NCBI GenBank assembly: GCA_040222855.1
Contig: JAVKCD010000019.1
Location: 1 to 64,000 of the forward strand
From: Phycisphaeraceae bacterium
Lineage (GTDB): Bacteria; Planctomycetota; Phycisphaerae; Phycisphaerales; Phycisphaeraceae
Direction of reading: 5' to 3'
DNA length: 64,000 bases
Every line of letters starts with the position of its first letter. The stretch's first letter is position 1. Shown here piece by piece: positions 15,907 through 24,845 of this stretch. Made by a program: the position numbers and the translations under genes. Below the pieces are notes generated by a model. The model made no database searches. It had not been told where the DNA came from and was given only the letters and a program-made list of their open reading frames with translations.

Positions 15907-16875
15907 ATGAAGCCGTTGTTTTTTTGTGGTCTGGCGATGTGTCTTGGCTCGGTCGTCATGGCTCAGGATTTATCTCCGCATCTTGATATCGGTGTGCGGT
16001 CGGATGGTCAGCTTGCGGTGGGGTTTGATGGGGTGGTTCGGGGTGAAGCGATCGTGATTGATACGTTCTCGGAGTTTCTGCCGGAGGGCGGTTCGGGTCA
16101 TATCAATCTGGTTTTCTCGGCTACTCAGGACATCGCTTTTCGGACAGCGACGACGGGTCTGGCGGAGGGCTATGGTTTTTTGAGTTTCAGCGCGTTTGGG
16201 CTGTCTCATCCTCAGGTTGCGTTGGAGGCGGTGTCGCTGGACGCGATGTTTGAGGCGTTCGCGTTTGGCCAGGCGTTGCTGGATGGTGTTGGGGATCGGC
16301 TGGTGCTGAATGCGCCTGGCAACGGTCTGGATTTTCATCCGACGTACATCCTGCGCACAGGGGATGAGGGGTTTGTGGGTCGTGTGGAGGGTTTTTTTTC
16401 GTTGGTGCCGTTGACGCAGACTGATCTGCTGAGCGGGTCAGCGGTGTTCCCGATAGTTTTTGTGGTGGGCGGTGATTACGACGACGACTATCGACTGACC
16501 GCGAGTGATGTTGATGCGCTGGCGGCGGGTGTGGGCGGGTCATATGACGTGGCGTTTGATCTGGATCGCGATGGTGCGTTGGGGCCGGAGGATGTGGATG
16601 TTTGGCTGGATGAGCTGGCGCAGATTGCGCGTGGGGATGCGAACTTTGATGGGCGGGTGGACCTGATTGATTTATCTGTGCTGGCTTCTGGGTTTGGTGG
16701 TCCTGGTGGTTGGGCGATGGGGGACTTCAGCGGGGATGGGGTGGTTGATCTGGTGGATCTCTCCTTGCTGGCCAGTGGTTTTGGCGAAACGGCAGAAAAT
16801 GTGGCTGTTCCCGAGCCTGTTGGGTTGCTGGGCGGTATTCTGGGGGTGTTGATGGTTCGTCGAATGAGACCATGA
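15907..16875 (+). CDS. PEP-CTERM protein with four EF-hand/dockerin-like repeats
   Basis: 322 residues. Signal peptide ends VMAQD. Residues about 20-185 are related to the 14350 protein (SPHLDIGVRSDGQLAVGFDG; FHPTYILRT matches FDLHPLYVLET). Residues about 190-295 contain four calcium-loop-like units: GDYDDDYRLTASDVDAL, DLDRDGALGPEDVDVW, GDANFDGRVDLIDLSVLAS and GDFSGDGVVDLVDLSLLAS. The tail is VPEPVGLLGGILGVLMVRR. AAAGGAG precedes the ATG. The metalloprotease gene starts 33 bp downstream, so the two form an operon. Confidence 0.85.
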   Translation: MKPLFFCGLAMCLGSVVMAQDLSPHLDIGVRSDGQLAVGFDGVVRGEAIVIDTFSEFLPEGGSGHINLVFSATQDIAFRTATTGLAEGYGFLSFSAFGLSHPQVALEAVSLDAMFEAFAFGQALLDGVGDRLVLNAPGNGLDFHPTYILRTGDEGFVGRVEGFFSLVPLTQTDLLSGSAVFPIVFVVGGDYDDDYRLTASDVDALAAGVGGSYDVAFDLDRDGALGPEDVDVWLDELAQIARGDANFDGRVDLIDLSVLASGFGGPGGWAMGDFSGDGVVDLVDLSLLASGFGETAENVAVPEPVGLLGGILGVLMVRRMRP

Positions 16876-16908
16876 TGACTCGACTCATTTTGCAGAGGAG
16901 AAACGCTG

Positions 16909-18249
16909 ATGTCTCGAACCCGATCCCAGTTCCTGTTGGTTGGTGCGTTGTCTGGTTTGACGTTGGTGTCGACGGCTTCGGCGATCAACATCACGCTTGA
17001 TTACACCTACGACTCGGCCAACGCCAACTTCTTTGGTGCCGGGAATCCGGATGGTGCGGTGGCGGGCGCTGAGGCGAAGGCTTCGCTGGAGGCGGCGGCG
17101 GCTTATCTGTCGGCGGTGATGACGGACACGTTTGTGGCGATTGAGACTCCGCCTGTGTTTAACAGTGAGTTTTTCAGTGGTGAGGTGGTGTGGTCGTGGG
17201 AGGCGCGGTTTGCGAACCCGGCGACGGGGTCGCTGACGATCCTGGACGATTTGAGTATTGCGGAGGATGAGGTGCGGATTTTTGCGGGGGGGCGAGCAAT
17301 TGGTGGGACAACGCTGGGTGTTGGGGGAGCGGGCGGGTTTGGGGTGAGCTCGACGCCTTCGGGTGGGTTTACACAGGGTGAGATTGATCAGCTCGATGTC
17401 ATCACGGCGGATTTCTTTGATGCGGTCGAGACGCGCGGCGAGGCGACGGGGTTTGGCCGTTGGGGCGGGTCGATCAGCTTTGATAACGATGGTTCCTCGA
17501 CATGGCATTACGACCACACGGCGGAACCGGTTCCGGGAACGTCTGATTTCTATTCGGTTGCGTTGCATGAGCTGGTGCATGCGCTGGGGTTTGGGAACAG
17601 TGATTGGGAGGGGCTGGTGTCGGGCGGGTTGTTTACGGGTTCGGCGTCGTCGGCGTTGTTTGGCGGGAACGTGCCGGTGTCGGGCGATCAGTCGCACTGG
17701 ATCGAGGATACGGAGTCGGTGTTGTACGGCTCGATCTTCGAGCAGGAGACGGCGATGGACCCGGACCTGACGACGGGGACACGCAAGCTGATCACGGCGC
17801 TTGATGTGGCAGGGCTGGAGGATATTGGCTGGGAGCCGAGTGTGGCGGCGTTTGATTTTGACAGCGATACGACGCTGGATGCGGATGATCTCGATGTGCT
17901 GATCGCGGCGATTGTTGGGGGCGGAGCGGCTTTGAGTTTCGATGTGGATGGTTCGGGCGTTGTGGATGCGGACGACCTGAGGCATTGGGTTGAGCGTGTC
18001 TACGGGAGCGTCGTGGCGGACAGTAACCTCGACGGGAAGGTGGACCTGATCGACCTGTCGGCGCTGGCGTCGGGTTTCGGCACGAGTGGGGCGGGCTGGA
18101 CCGGCGGGGACTTCAACGCGGACAACAATGTTGACCTGATTGATCTGTCGACGCTGGCGTCGGTGTTTGGGAGTGACCTGACGGTTCCGGAGCCTGCGGG
18201 CGCGGCGGTGCTGGTGGTTGGGCTAGCGGGGGTGGTCCGGCGCAGGTAA
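16909..18249 (+). CDS. PEP-CTERM zinc metalloprotease with dockerin-like repeats
   Basis: 446 residues. Signal peptide (ends STASA) precedes a zincin domain with the active-site helix SVALHELVHALGFGNSDW, i.e. HExxHxLGF. The classical third His of HExxHxxGxxH is replaced by Asn, so the third zinc ligand must lie elsewhere, as in other HExxHALGF families. Residues about 320-420 carry two EF-hand-like units (DFDSDTTLDADDLDVL, DVDGSGVVDADDLRHW) and two dockerin-like ones (DSNLDGKVDLIDLSALAS, GDFNADNNVDLIDLSTLAS). The tail is VPEPAGAAVLVVGLAGVVRR. A GAGGAG ribosome-binding site is present. Likely an exported, surface-sorted protease, and zinc dependent, which fits a neighbouring Zur-type regulator. 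Confidence 0.87.
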   Translation: MSRTRSQFLLVGALSGLTLVSTASAINITLDYTYDSANANFFGAGNPDGAVAGAEAKASLEAAAAYLSAVMTDTFVAIETPPVFNSEFFSGEVVWSWEARFANPATGSLTILDDLSIAEDEVRIFAGGRAIGGTTLGVGGAGGFGVSSTPSGGFTQGEIDQLDVITADFFDAVETRGEATGFGRWGGSISFDNDGSSTWHYDHTAEPVPGTSDFYSVALHELVHALGFGNSDWEGLVSGGLFTGSASSALFGGNVPVSGDQSHWIEDTESVLYGSIFEQETAMDPDLTTGTRKLITALDVAGLEDIGWEPSVAAFDFDSDTTLDADDLDVLIAAIVGGGAALSFDVDGSGVVDADDLRHWVERVYGSVVADSNLDGKVDLIDLSALASGFGTSGAGWTGGDFNADNNVDLIDLSTLASVFGSDLTVPEPAGAAVLVVGLAGVVRRR

Positions 18250-18289
18250 GCTCTTTGCAGCGCATGTAGTTCGCGCAAGGAGAACCACT

Positions 18290-18457
18290 GTGCTCAACAC
18301 TATTATCGGTATCGTTATTCTGGTCGCCTGGGTCATCGCGTTAGTTGACATCATCAAAAGTGCGATGGATGGGACCAAGAAGCTGATCTGGATTCTGGTC
18401 GTTATCTTCCTGCCGATCCTGGGCACAATCCTGTGGTTTGTGCTTGGGAAGAAGTAG
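18290..18457 (+). CDS. Small membrane protein, PLDc_N-like
   Basis: 55 residues starting at a GTG with AAGGAG 7 bp upstream. Two hydrophobic segments (IIGIVILVAWVIALVDII and LIWILVVIFLPILGTILWFV) flank a short charged turn with WI and LP(I)LG, the pattern of the phospholipase D nuclease N-terminal (PLDc_N) domain, which often occurs alone as a two-helix membrane protein. It follows the metalloprotease by 40 bp and ends 15 bp before the convergent mannosidase gene. Confidence 0.8.
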   Translation: MLNTIIGIVILVAWVIALVDIIKSAMDGTKKLIWILVVIFLPILGTILWFVLGKK

Positions 18458-18472
18458 CGACTCGGCGGCTGA

Positions 18473-21400
18473 TCAGGCTACGCGGACGCTGATGATCTGG
18501 TATGGCTTGACCTCGACCACGCAAGGGTTGGTGGTGGGTTCTGTGGTGGGTGTTCCGGCAAGGTCGGTGAGGTTCCAGGTTTTTCCGGCGAGGTTGAGTT
18601 CGATCCACCCACGTTGTCCGAGGGTTTCGTGGAGTCGGAGGGTGAGGCCCCCGCCGGGTTCGGGCTGGGCCCAGCTTGGGATGACGGAGGAGAGTCCTTC
18701 GATGCTCTGGAGAGGTTGCGGGGTTGGTGTTCCGCGGTACTCGATGGGTTCGGCGAAGAGGGTTTCGGCGAGTGAGGCGGGTTGATCGGGGAGGTCGGCG
18801 TCGGAGGTGTAGCGGCCGACGGCCAGTCGGATGTGGTGTGAGCCGAGGTCGGCGACATCGGCGGTCGGCCGACCGGACTTGTCGAGGGGCGTGTCGCCTG
18901 AGCGTGGCATGATGGGGCTGCGGAGAAGGCTGATGTGGGCGAGTCCTTCGCGGCAGCCGTAGCCGTAGGTGCGTTCGGCGAGGAGCATCATGCCGTCGGC
19001 TTCGGTTTCGTCGGCGACGGTCATCCATCGGCTGGCGGGGTTTTCGAAGGCGGTTTCGTGGGCGATGGGTCCGGCGTGTTGTCCGCGGAGGGCGCTGCCG
19101 AAGGGTGCGCCGTAGCGGGCCTGCTTGCCGGCGTAGGTGGTTGGGAAGACGAGTTTGAGCAGCTTCTCGCGGTCGCGCAAGTCGATGTCGAGGTCGAGGT
19201 GGAGGACGGGGTGGATCGGGTCGAGGCTGTAGGCGAGGGTCATGCTGCTCTGGTTGGCGAGTGAGCGTTTGACGAGGAGTCTGGGTCGGAGTTCATCGGA
19301 TTCGTCGATGGTGATCTGGGCTTTGGAGGATACGGGTTCGCCGAGGGATAGGCTCCTGCGATCGATGTCCCAGGCGTCGTACATGGCGGGCTGGTCGGGG
19401 ATGATCCATGGCTCGGCGGCGGGCGCGGAGAATGCGATGGGTTCGCCGTCGATGATGAGCGACTCGATCCTGCCACGTGTGTCGAATCGGGCTTCGACGC
19501 GTTCGCTGGTGAGGCTTCGTTTGGTGATGCGGACATCGGGGCTGATGATGGCGGGGAGCGATTTCACCTCGACGCCAGCGAGAGGCGGGAGGGTACGCAT
19601 TGCGCCGTCGATGGCTCGGGTTAAGGGTTGTGGGAGTGGGTTGAAGATACAGGTTTTGGCTTTGTTTTTGGCTTTGAGGGCTTTGGCGGCCTGGTTACGG
19701 GTGGTGTCGCCGATGTCGGCGAGTTCGGGGAGGGCTTCGTCGTAGACTTCCTTGACGGAGCTGCCGGGGAGGTAATCGTGGAACTGGGCGAAGACGACTC
19801 GTTCCCAGAGGGTGGGATCGATTGGGCCGTTGCCGTTGACGGCGTGGACGGCTTCGAGCATCTGGAGTCCGCGTTCAGCGCGGCGGTAGAGTCGTTTGAG
19901 TTCGGCGTGGGTGGTCTGGACGCCGCGATGGAACTCGAGGTAGACCTCGCCGCGCCAGGCGGGGAGGTTTGGGGTGTGCTGGGCCATGCGGTCGAAGAAG
20001 CCTTCGATGGTGCCCCACTCGGTCTTGGGGAGTCCGCGGAGGTTGGTCATTCGTCGGGCGCGTTCGGCCATGGCTTCGGTGGGTCCGCCGCCGCCGTCGC
20101 CATAGCCGGTGGGTATGAGGAGTTCGGGGTGTTGGGGGGTCTGGCGGTGGTGTTCGGCGAGTTCGCGGACCTCTTGCGGGGTCCCGGCCATGTTGTAGTG
20201 ATTCCAGATGACGTGGCTGAGGACTTCGCTGCCATCGTGTCCGATCCAGCGGAAGCTGGTGTAGGGGAATCGCTGGGCGGTGGACCAGTGGAGTTTGGTG
20301 GTGAAGAAGTAGGGGACGCCGAAGCCAGCGAGGATCTGCGGGATGCAGCCGGAGTAGCCGAAGACGTCGGGGAGCCAGAGGACCTTGCTGTCGTCGCCAC
20401 GGAGTTGTCGGAAGCCTTGCTGTCCGAGGGCGACCGAGCGGGCGAGGGCTTCGCCACAGGCGAGTTGGGTGTCGGACTCGACGTACATCGCGCCGGTGGG
20501 TTCCCAGTGGCCGGATTGTATGGCGTTATCGACGCGGTCCATGAGTTTGGGGCAGCGGCGGCTGACGGCCTGGTAGCTGGCGGGCTGTGAGTAGCCGAAG
20601 TGCACTTCGGGGTAGCGTTCGAGAAGGCTGAGGGCGTTGGAGAAGGTGTGGATGGCTTTGAACTCGCCGACGCGTTCGGGCCAGAGCCAGACGAGGTCGA
20701 TGTGGGCGTGTCCGGTGAGGATGCCTTTGAGCTTGTCGTCGTCTTGCTGGAGTCCGCGATAGGTCTTGGCGAGTTGGTTGCGGAGGGCGGGGACGCCTTG
20801 GCGGTCGAGGGCATCGACGGCGAGGCTGAGTTGCTCGAGGAGCCATCGGAAGGCGGGGTCGGCGGCGTGGAGTTCGGGGCGGTAGCCGACGGCGTTGTAG
20901 CGGTTGCCCCGCTGGGGGTAATCGGGGAGGTGTGAGAGGTCGAGGAGTTGGATGAGGACGTCGAGGTCGTGGAAAGCGGCCCATGCATGGTCGTCGCGGA
21001 TGGCGAGGCTAGCGCCGTCGAAGCGGCTGCCTTGGGCGTCGATGCCGTTGATTTCGCCGGTGACCCAGACGCCGGTGCGGCAGCAGATGGATTCGATCAT
21101 CCATTTTCTGACGCCAGCGCGGAGGGGTGCGTGTTTGTGTCCGGGGTCGATGCCGTAGACGGGTTGGCCGTCGGCGTAGAGGGTTGCTTCGCCCTGGTCT
21201 TTCCAGAGGAGGTAGGTGTTGTCGGGGTTTTTGATTCTGGGGAGTTTGATGCGCCACCAGCACTGGTCGTAGACCTTGCCCCAGTGGTGCGGGCGTTTGT
21301 TGACCGGTTTGTAGGTCAGTTTCTGCGCCTGGGCGAAGGTAGTGTGGTCGTGGGCTGGTTTGGACTGCTCGACGGTGATAGGCGTCGGGTCGATCTGCCA

Positions 21401-21478
21401 GATCATGGCTTCGACGCGCTCACGGGCGCGGGTGAGACGGGGCAGATCGAACTGTGGGAAATGGTTGGCTTCCAGCAT
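18473..21478 (-). CDS. GH38 alpha-mannosidase
   Basis: 1001 residues, full length for the family, with no signal peptide, so cytoplasmic. The catalytic domain begins near residue 250 with GHAHIDLVWLWPERVGE (zinc ligands His and Asp), followed by YPEVHFGYSQPASYQ, GAMYVESDTQLACGE and VLWLPDVFGYSGCIPQIL, where the Asp of WLPDVFGYS is the nucleophile. The N-terminal jelly-roll part and the C-terminal beta-sandwich (with YGYGCREGLAHISLLRSP) match class II alpha-mannosidases. It hydrolyses alpha-mannosides, probably from imported oligosaccharides. Single gene; ORF starts with ATG at 21478. Confidence 0.93.
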   Translation of the reverse strand: MLEANHFPQFDLPRLTRARERVEAMIWQIDPTPITVEQSKPAHDHTTFAQAQKLTYKPVNKRPHHWGKVYDQCWWRIKLPRIKNPDNTYLLWKDQGEATLYADGQPVYGIDPGHKHAPLRAGVRKWMIESICCRTGVWVTGEINGIDAQGSRFDGASLAIRDDHAWAAFHDLDVLIQLLDLSHLPDYPQRGNRYNAVGYRPELHAADPAFRWLLEQLSLAVDALDRQGVPALRNQLAKTYRGLQQDDDKLKGILTGHAHIDLVWLWPERVGEFKAIHTFSNALSLLERYPEVHFGYSQPASYQAVSRRCPKLMDRVDNAIQSGHWEPTGAMYVESDTQLACGEALARSVALGQQGFRQLRGDDSKVLWLPDVFGYSGCIPQILAGFGVPYFFTTKLHWSTAQRFPYTSFRWIGHDGSEVLSHVIWNHYNMAGTPQEVRELAEHHRQTPQHPELLIPTGYGDGGGGPTEAMAERARRMTNLRGLPKTEWGTIEGFFDRMAQHTPNLPAWRGEVYLEFHRGVQTTHAELKRLYRRAERGLQMLEAVHAVNGNGPIDPTLWERVVFAQFHDYLPGSSVKEVYDEALPELADIGDTTRNQAAKALKAKNKAKTCIFNPLPQPLTRAIDGAMRTLPPLAGVEVKSLPAIISPDVRITKRSLTSERVEARFDTRGRIESLIIDGEPIAFSAPAAEPWIIPDQPAMYDAWDIDRRSLSLGEPVSSKAQITIDESDELRPRLLVKRSLANQSSMTLAYSLDPIHPVLHLDLDIDLRDREKLLKLVFPTTYAGKQARYGAPFGSALRGQHAGPIAHETAFENPASRWMTVADETEADGMMLLAERTYGYGCREGLAHISLLRSPIMPRSGDTPLDKSGRPTADVADLGSHHIRLAVGRYTSDADLPDQPASLAETLFAEPIEYRGTPTPQPLQSIEGLSSVIPSWAQPEPGGGLTLRLHETLGQRGWIELNLAGKTWNLTDLAGTPTTEPTTNPCVVEVKPYQIISVRVA

Positions 21479-21585
21479 GGCTGGAGCTTACCGCACGCGA
21501 GGCGGGTTGGGGGATAGGAGCGAGGGTGATTCAACTCACGCTTGATCAGTTGCGAGTTGATGTGTCAAAGATTTTTTGTGGAGGC

Positions 21586-21984
21586 TTAGACCCAGACGGA
21601 CATGATCAAGGCGTCTTCGGTGGATTTTCCGACCATTTTGCCGACGGTGGTGGTGACGAACTTGACCTCGTACTCGGGGTTTTCGTCGAGCCACTGGTTG
21701 ACCTGTTCATCGATGTGGTCGATGGCGTCGAGTCGGAGCTTGGTGACGAAGGTCTTGACGTGGCAGGCGCCCGTGCCGGTTTTGAAGGGGGCGCGTTTCC
21801 AGACGACCTGGTGCTTCTCTCGCTCGGCGAAGGAGGAGATCGTGGGTTTCTTCTCGGTGGGGTCCTCGGGGACGATGTCCATGACCATCTCTTGTTCCTC
21901 GGGTTCTTCTTCGAGGGCTTCGGGAGGGATAGGGATGGCTTTTTCGAGAAGTTCGTCTTCTTCAAAGTGCTTTTCGTCGGGCAT
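21586..21984 (-). CDS. Conserved-looking acidic protein of unknown function
   Basis: 132 residues, not recognised. The first 50 residues are very acidic and proline rich (EDELLEKAIPIPPEALEEEP), then a compact domain of about 75 residues begins at VVWKRAPFKTGTGACHVKTF and ends with DALIMSVWV. No signal peptide or membrane helix. GGAG stands 6 bp before the ATG, so translation is credible. Neither neighbour suggests a role. Confidence 0.65.
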   Translation of the reverse strand: MPDEKHFEEDELLEKAIPIPPEALEEEPEEQEMVMDIVPEDPTEKKPTISSFAEREKHQVVWKRAPFKTGTGACHVKTFVTKLRLDAIDHIDEQVNQWLDENPEYEVKFVTTTVGKMVGKSTEDALIMSVWV

Positions 21985-22078
21985 GAGCGGCTCCAGAACA
22001 GCGAGAATAGGATCGGGTCAGGAACCCGGATGAGTCACAACTTGATGCCCCCCCAGAATACGTCGGATGCGGGCTTTA

Positions 22079-22546
22079 TCAAGAGATCACTCGCATTTGC
22101 CACCCCCGCCCGCCCGCCCGCCCGCGCATGTGGCGTCCGGTGCCGCCTTCGTGGTTGCTGGGGGTCAGAGGATCGCTGGCGGGGAGTCTGCGGAGTTCCC
22201 ATTGTGATCCATGAGACTGGGCAAGGGGTTCGAGGAAGATGCGGCTCGGTGTCCAGAGATAGGCGAGGGCGCTTCCCTGCCCGAGTCGCTGGACTGAGCC
22301 CTTGCCGCTGGTGATTGGGCCGGTCCGTCGGAGGTAAGCTCGGCGGTGGTCCGGCAGCGGCGTGAGCATCATGGGGCGATCGTTCCAGTGTGAGGGCATG
22401 TGAGCCAGACGCCAGGTCTTGAGCATGGGTGCGTCGGGGTCCGTGGAGCCGGGTCGTCCTGTTGCGTGCGGGTCTTCGATCATGAGATCGACGTGGGGGA
22501 ATCCGGGCATGAGGTGGCGGAGGATGACGTAGCGGAGGCATTGCAT
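22079..22546 (-). CDS. LigD phosphoesterase-like small protein
   Basis: 155 residues. It has VILRHLMPGFPHVDLMIEDP, MLKTWRL, LPDHRRAYL and GPITSGKGSVQRL, in the order seen in planctomycete relatives of the DNA ligase D 3'-phosphoesterase domain (HxDLR/LKSW-type motifs). The catalytic His set is only partly recognisable, so activity is uncertain. The C-terminus is encoded by a CCCG tetranucleotide repeat (22105-22124), and the last about 25 residues may not be native if the repeat has slipped. Start ATG at 22546 with a weak ribosome-binding site. Confidence 0.6.
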   Translation of the reverse strand: MQCLRYVILRHLMPGFPHVDLMIEDPHATGRPGSTDPDAPMLKTWRLAHMPSHWNDRPMMLTPLPDHRRAYLRRTGPITSGKGSVQRLGQGSALAYLWTPSRIFLEPLAQSHGSQWELRRLPASDPLTPSNHEGGTGRHMRGRAGGRGWQMRVIS

Positions 22547-22664
22547 AGGTCTCTGATCGCCGGTCGGCTGGCCCGCGTCAAGCCTCGGCGGTAATCTCGG
22601 GTCTACGAATCGGCCGATGTCCCCCAGAGACGGGCGGTTTGCCCTTGATGGAGCTTAGAACCCG

Positions 22665-23372
22665 ATGATCCGCAACGAAACACGTTCATCCCGGCTTGTG
22701 CGTCTGGTTATGGTCATTCTTCTCGGCGTCACCCCCCTGCTGTCGGGCTGTGTGACGGCGACGATGCACCGTGAGAAGGGCCAGGCGGCTCAGGCTCGTG
22801 GTGATTTCAGCCGTGCGATCGAACAATACCAGGCGGCGTTGGAGAAGAACCCGGCAGACCATCGGGCTCGCTTTCATCTGGGCGAGGCTTATCTGGCCAT
22901 CGGCGAGAACCTCAAGGCTCAGTTGGCATTCGAGAAGGTGATGGCGGGGCGGCCGTCGGATGAGTTGCTGGTACCTCGCGTACTCGAGAAGCTGGCGGAG
23001 GCGATCTATCGGCAGAACCGGGCGGATGCGTTGTATGACATGCTGGAGTCGAGCGTGGAGGCGTACCCGACCAGTCGTTCGTATCTGCGGCAGGCGGATT
23101 ATCTGGTGAAGCTGGGTGATCACGATCTTGCGGCGGTGGCGTACCGGAAGGCGGGCCGTTTCTCGGAGCCGGGGGATGCGACGGCTTACCTGCGGGCGGC
23201 GGGGTTCTATGATTCGATTGGCGATCCGGCGAACACGGCGTTGAATCTGCGGTACGCGATGTATGTCGATCCGGATCATCCGAAGATCGCGCCGTGGTTC
23301 CGGAAGCTGGGCATCGTGCCGGGACCGACGCTGCCGTTGCAGCCACCGGCGTTGACGAACGTGACGCCTTGA
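22665..23372 (+). CDS. TPR-repeat lipoprotein
   Basis: 235 residues. Lipobox LLSGC at about residues 25-29 after a hydrophobic signal, so lipid-anchored. Tetratricopeptide repeats follow: EKGQAAQARGDFSRAIEQYQ, ALEKNPADHRARFHLGEAYL and further units to about residue 200. A proline-rich end (GPTLPLQPPALTNVTP) follows. Probably a scaffold at the cell envelope; no partner is obvious. Convergent with phoH, 12 bp between stops. Confidence 0.85.
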   Translation: MIRNETRSSRLVRLVMVILLGVTPLLSGCVTATMHREKGQAAQARGDFSRAIEQYQAALEKNPADHRARFHLGEAYLAIGENLKAQLAFEKVMAGRPSDELLVPRVLEKLAEAIYRQNRADALYDMLESSVEAYPTSRSYLRQADYLVKLGDHDLAAVAYRKAGRFSEPGDATAYLRAAGFYDSIGDPANTALNLRYAMYVDPDHPKIAPWFRKLGIVPGPTLPLQPPALTNVTP

Positions 23373-23384
23373 GTGCGGGCTTTT

Positions 23385-24824
23385 CTAGAGTTTCTCTGCG
23401 GCCAGCGAGGCGAGTTCGGATCGTTCGGTCTTGGCCAGTGTGACGTGGCCGACGAGGGCTTCGCCCTTGAGTCGTTCGACCATGAAGGACAGGCCGTTGG
23501 ATGAGGAGTCGAGGTAGGGGTTGTCGATCTGGGCGATGTCGCCTGTGAGGACGATCTTGGTGCCTTCGCCGACGCGGGAGACGATGGTCTTGACCTCGTG
23601 GGGGGTGAGGTTCTGGGCCTCGTCGATGATCATGAACTGGTGGGGGATCGATCGTCCGCGGATGTAGGTGAGGGGTTCGAGGACGAGTTGACCGGTGGAC
23701 ATGAGGTACTCGATGCGTTGCTCGGGCTGCTTGCTCTCGGCGTGCTGGGAACCGGCGCCGCGGGTTGAGAGGAGGTACTGGAGGTTGTCGAAGATCGGCT
23801 GCATCCAGGCGGAGAGTTTTTCGTCCTTGTCGCCTGGGAGGTATCCGATGTCACGGCCCATAGGCATGATGGGGCGGGCGACGAGGAGCTTGTCGTAGCG
23901 GTGCTCGGCGAAGACCTTGGTCATGCCGGCGGCGATAGCGAGCAGGGTTTTGCCGGTTCCGGCGGTGCCCAGGAGGGTGACGAGTTTGACCTCGTCATCG
24001 AGGAGCAGGTCGAGGCCCATGGTCTGCTGGACGTTGCGCGCCATGATGCCGGAGACGGGTTTACGCGGTCCGTGGACGGGGATGAGGTGATCGGTGTCGG
24101 CGAGTCGTCGGGCGAGTCCGGTGTGGGAGTCATCGGTGGCGCTGCGAAGCTGGGCGAACTGGTTGGCAAAGAGCTCGGGGATGGTGTCATCGTTTTTGCC
24201 GAGGTGTGGGGTGTCCTCGGTTTGGGGCTGCTGCGCCCATAGTTCGTCGAGGGCTTCGATTTCGAGTTGTTTTTCTTCGTAGAGCTGATCGATGATGTCG
24301 CCGGGCACATCGAGGGTGGTGTAGCCGGAGTAGAGGTGGTCGATGTCGACTTTCTGGGCTTCGAAGTCCTCGGTGTGGATGCCCAGGGAATCGCTCTTGA
24401 GTCGGACGTTGATGTCCTTGGTGATCATGATGGAGCGGTAGCCCTGCTCCTTGAGTCCCCAGGCGACGCCAATGATCCGGTTGTCGGGTGCGTTCTCGGT
24501 TAGGGCCTTGGGGCGAAGCTCCTCGGCGAAGGCTACGCGGATCGATCCGCCACGGTCGTTCCAGACGACGCCATCGGCGAGTCGGCCCTGCTGACGGAGC
24601 TTGTCGAGCTGGCGGATCACTTCGCGGGCGGCGCGGCCGACGTCATCGTTGCCCTTCTTGAACTTGTCGAGTTCTTCGAGGACGGCGAAGGGAACGACGA
24701 CATGGTTGTCGTCGAACATATAGAGGGCTTTGGGGTTGTGGAGCAGGACGTTGGTGTCGAGCACGAAGTGTTTGATGTCGGTGCTGGTGTCGATCCCGGA
24801 GAGTTCTTTGACGAGTTGTGACAC
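23385..24824 (-). CDS. PhoH-like ATPase with N-terminal PIN domain
   Basis: 479 residues. Residues about 18-150 form a PIN nuclease-like domain (HFVLDTNVLLHNPKALYMF, then VPFAVLEELDKFKKG, with conserved acidic residues). Residues about 250-479 are PhoH, with Walker A LLGTAGTGKTLLAIAAG and Walker B QFMIIDEAQNLTPHEVKT. This PIN-PhoH arrangement (YlaK/PhoH2 type) is linked to RNA handling; some relatives are RNA helicase/ribonucleases. The start is a GTG at 24824 with AGGAGG 5 bp upstream. Confidence 0.92.
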   Translation of the reverse strand: MSQLVKELSGIDTSTDIKHFVLDTNVLLHNPKALYMFDDNHVVVPFAVLEELDKFKKGNDDVGRAAREVIRQLDKLRQQGRLADGVVWNDRGGSIRVAFAEELRPKALTENAPDNRIIGVAWGLKEQGYRSIMITKDINVRLKSDSLGIHTEDFEAQKVDIDHLYSGYTTLDVPGDIIDQLYEEKQLEIEALDELWAQQPQTEDTPHLGKNDDTIPELFANQFAQLRSATDDSHTGLARRLADTDHLIPVHGPRKPVSGIMARNVQQTMGLDLLLDDEVKLVTLLGTAGTGKTLLAIAAGMTKVFAEHRYDKLLVARPIMPMGRDIGYLPGDKDEKLSAWMQPIFDNLQYLLSTRGAGSQHAESKQPEQRIEYLMSTGQLVLEPLTYIRGRSIPHQFMIIDEAQNLTPHEVKTIVSRVGEGTKIVLTGDIAQIDNPYLDSSSNGLSFMVERLKGEALVGHVTLAKTERSELASLAAEKL

Positions 24825-24845
24825 GCGGGCCTCCTGTCGCTCTGC

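Noticed and set aside
22035-22541. A second, overlapping minus-strand frame of 168 residues over the LigD-like gene.
   Set aside because: Arg/Pro-rich shadow frame; the frame at 22079-22546 has family-like motifs.
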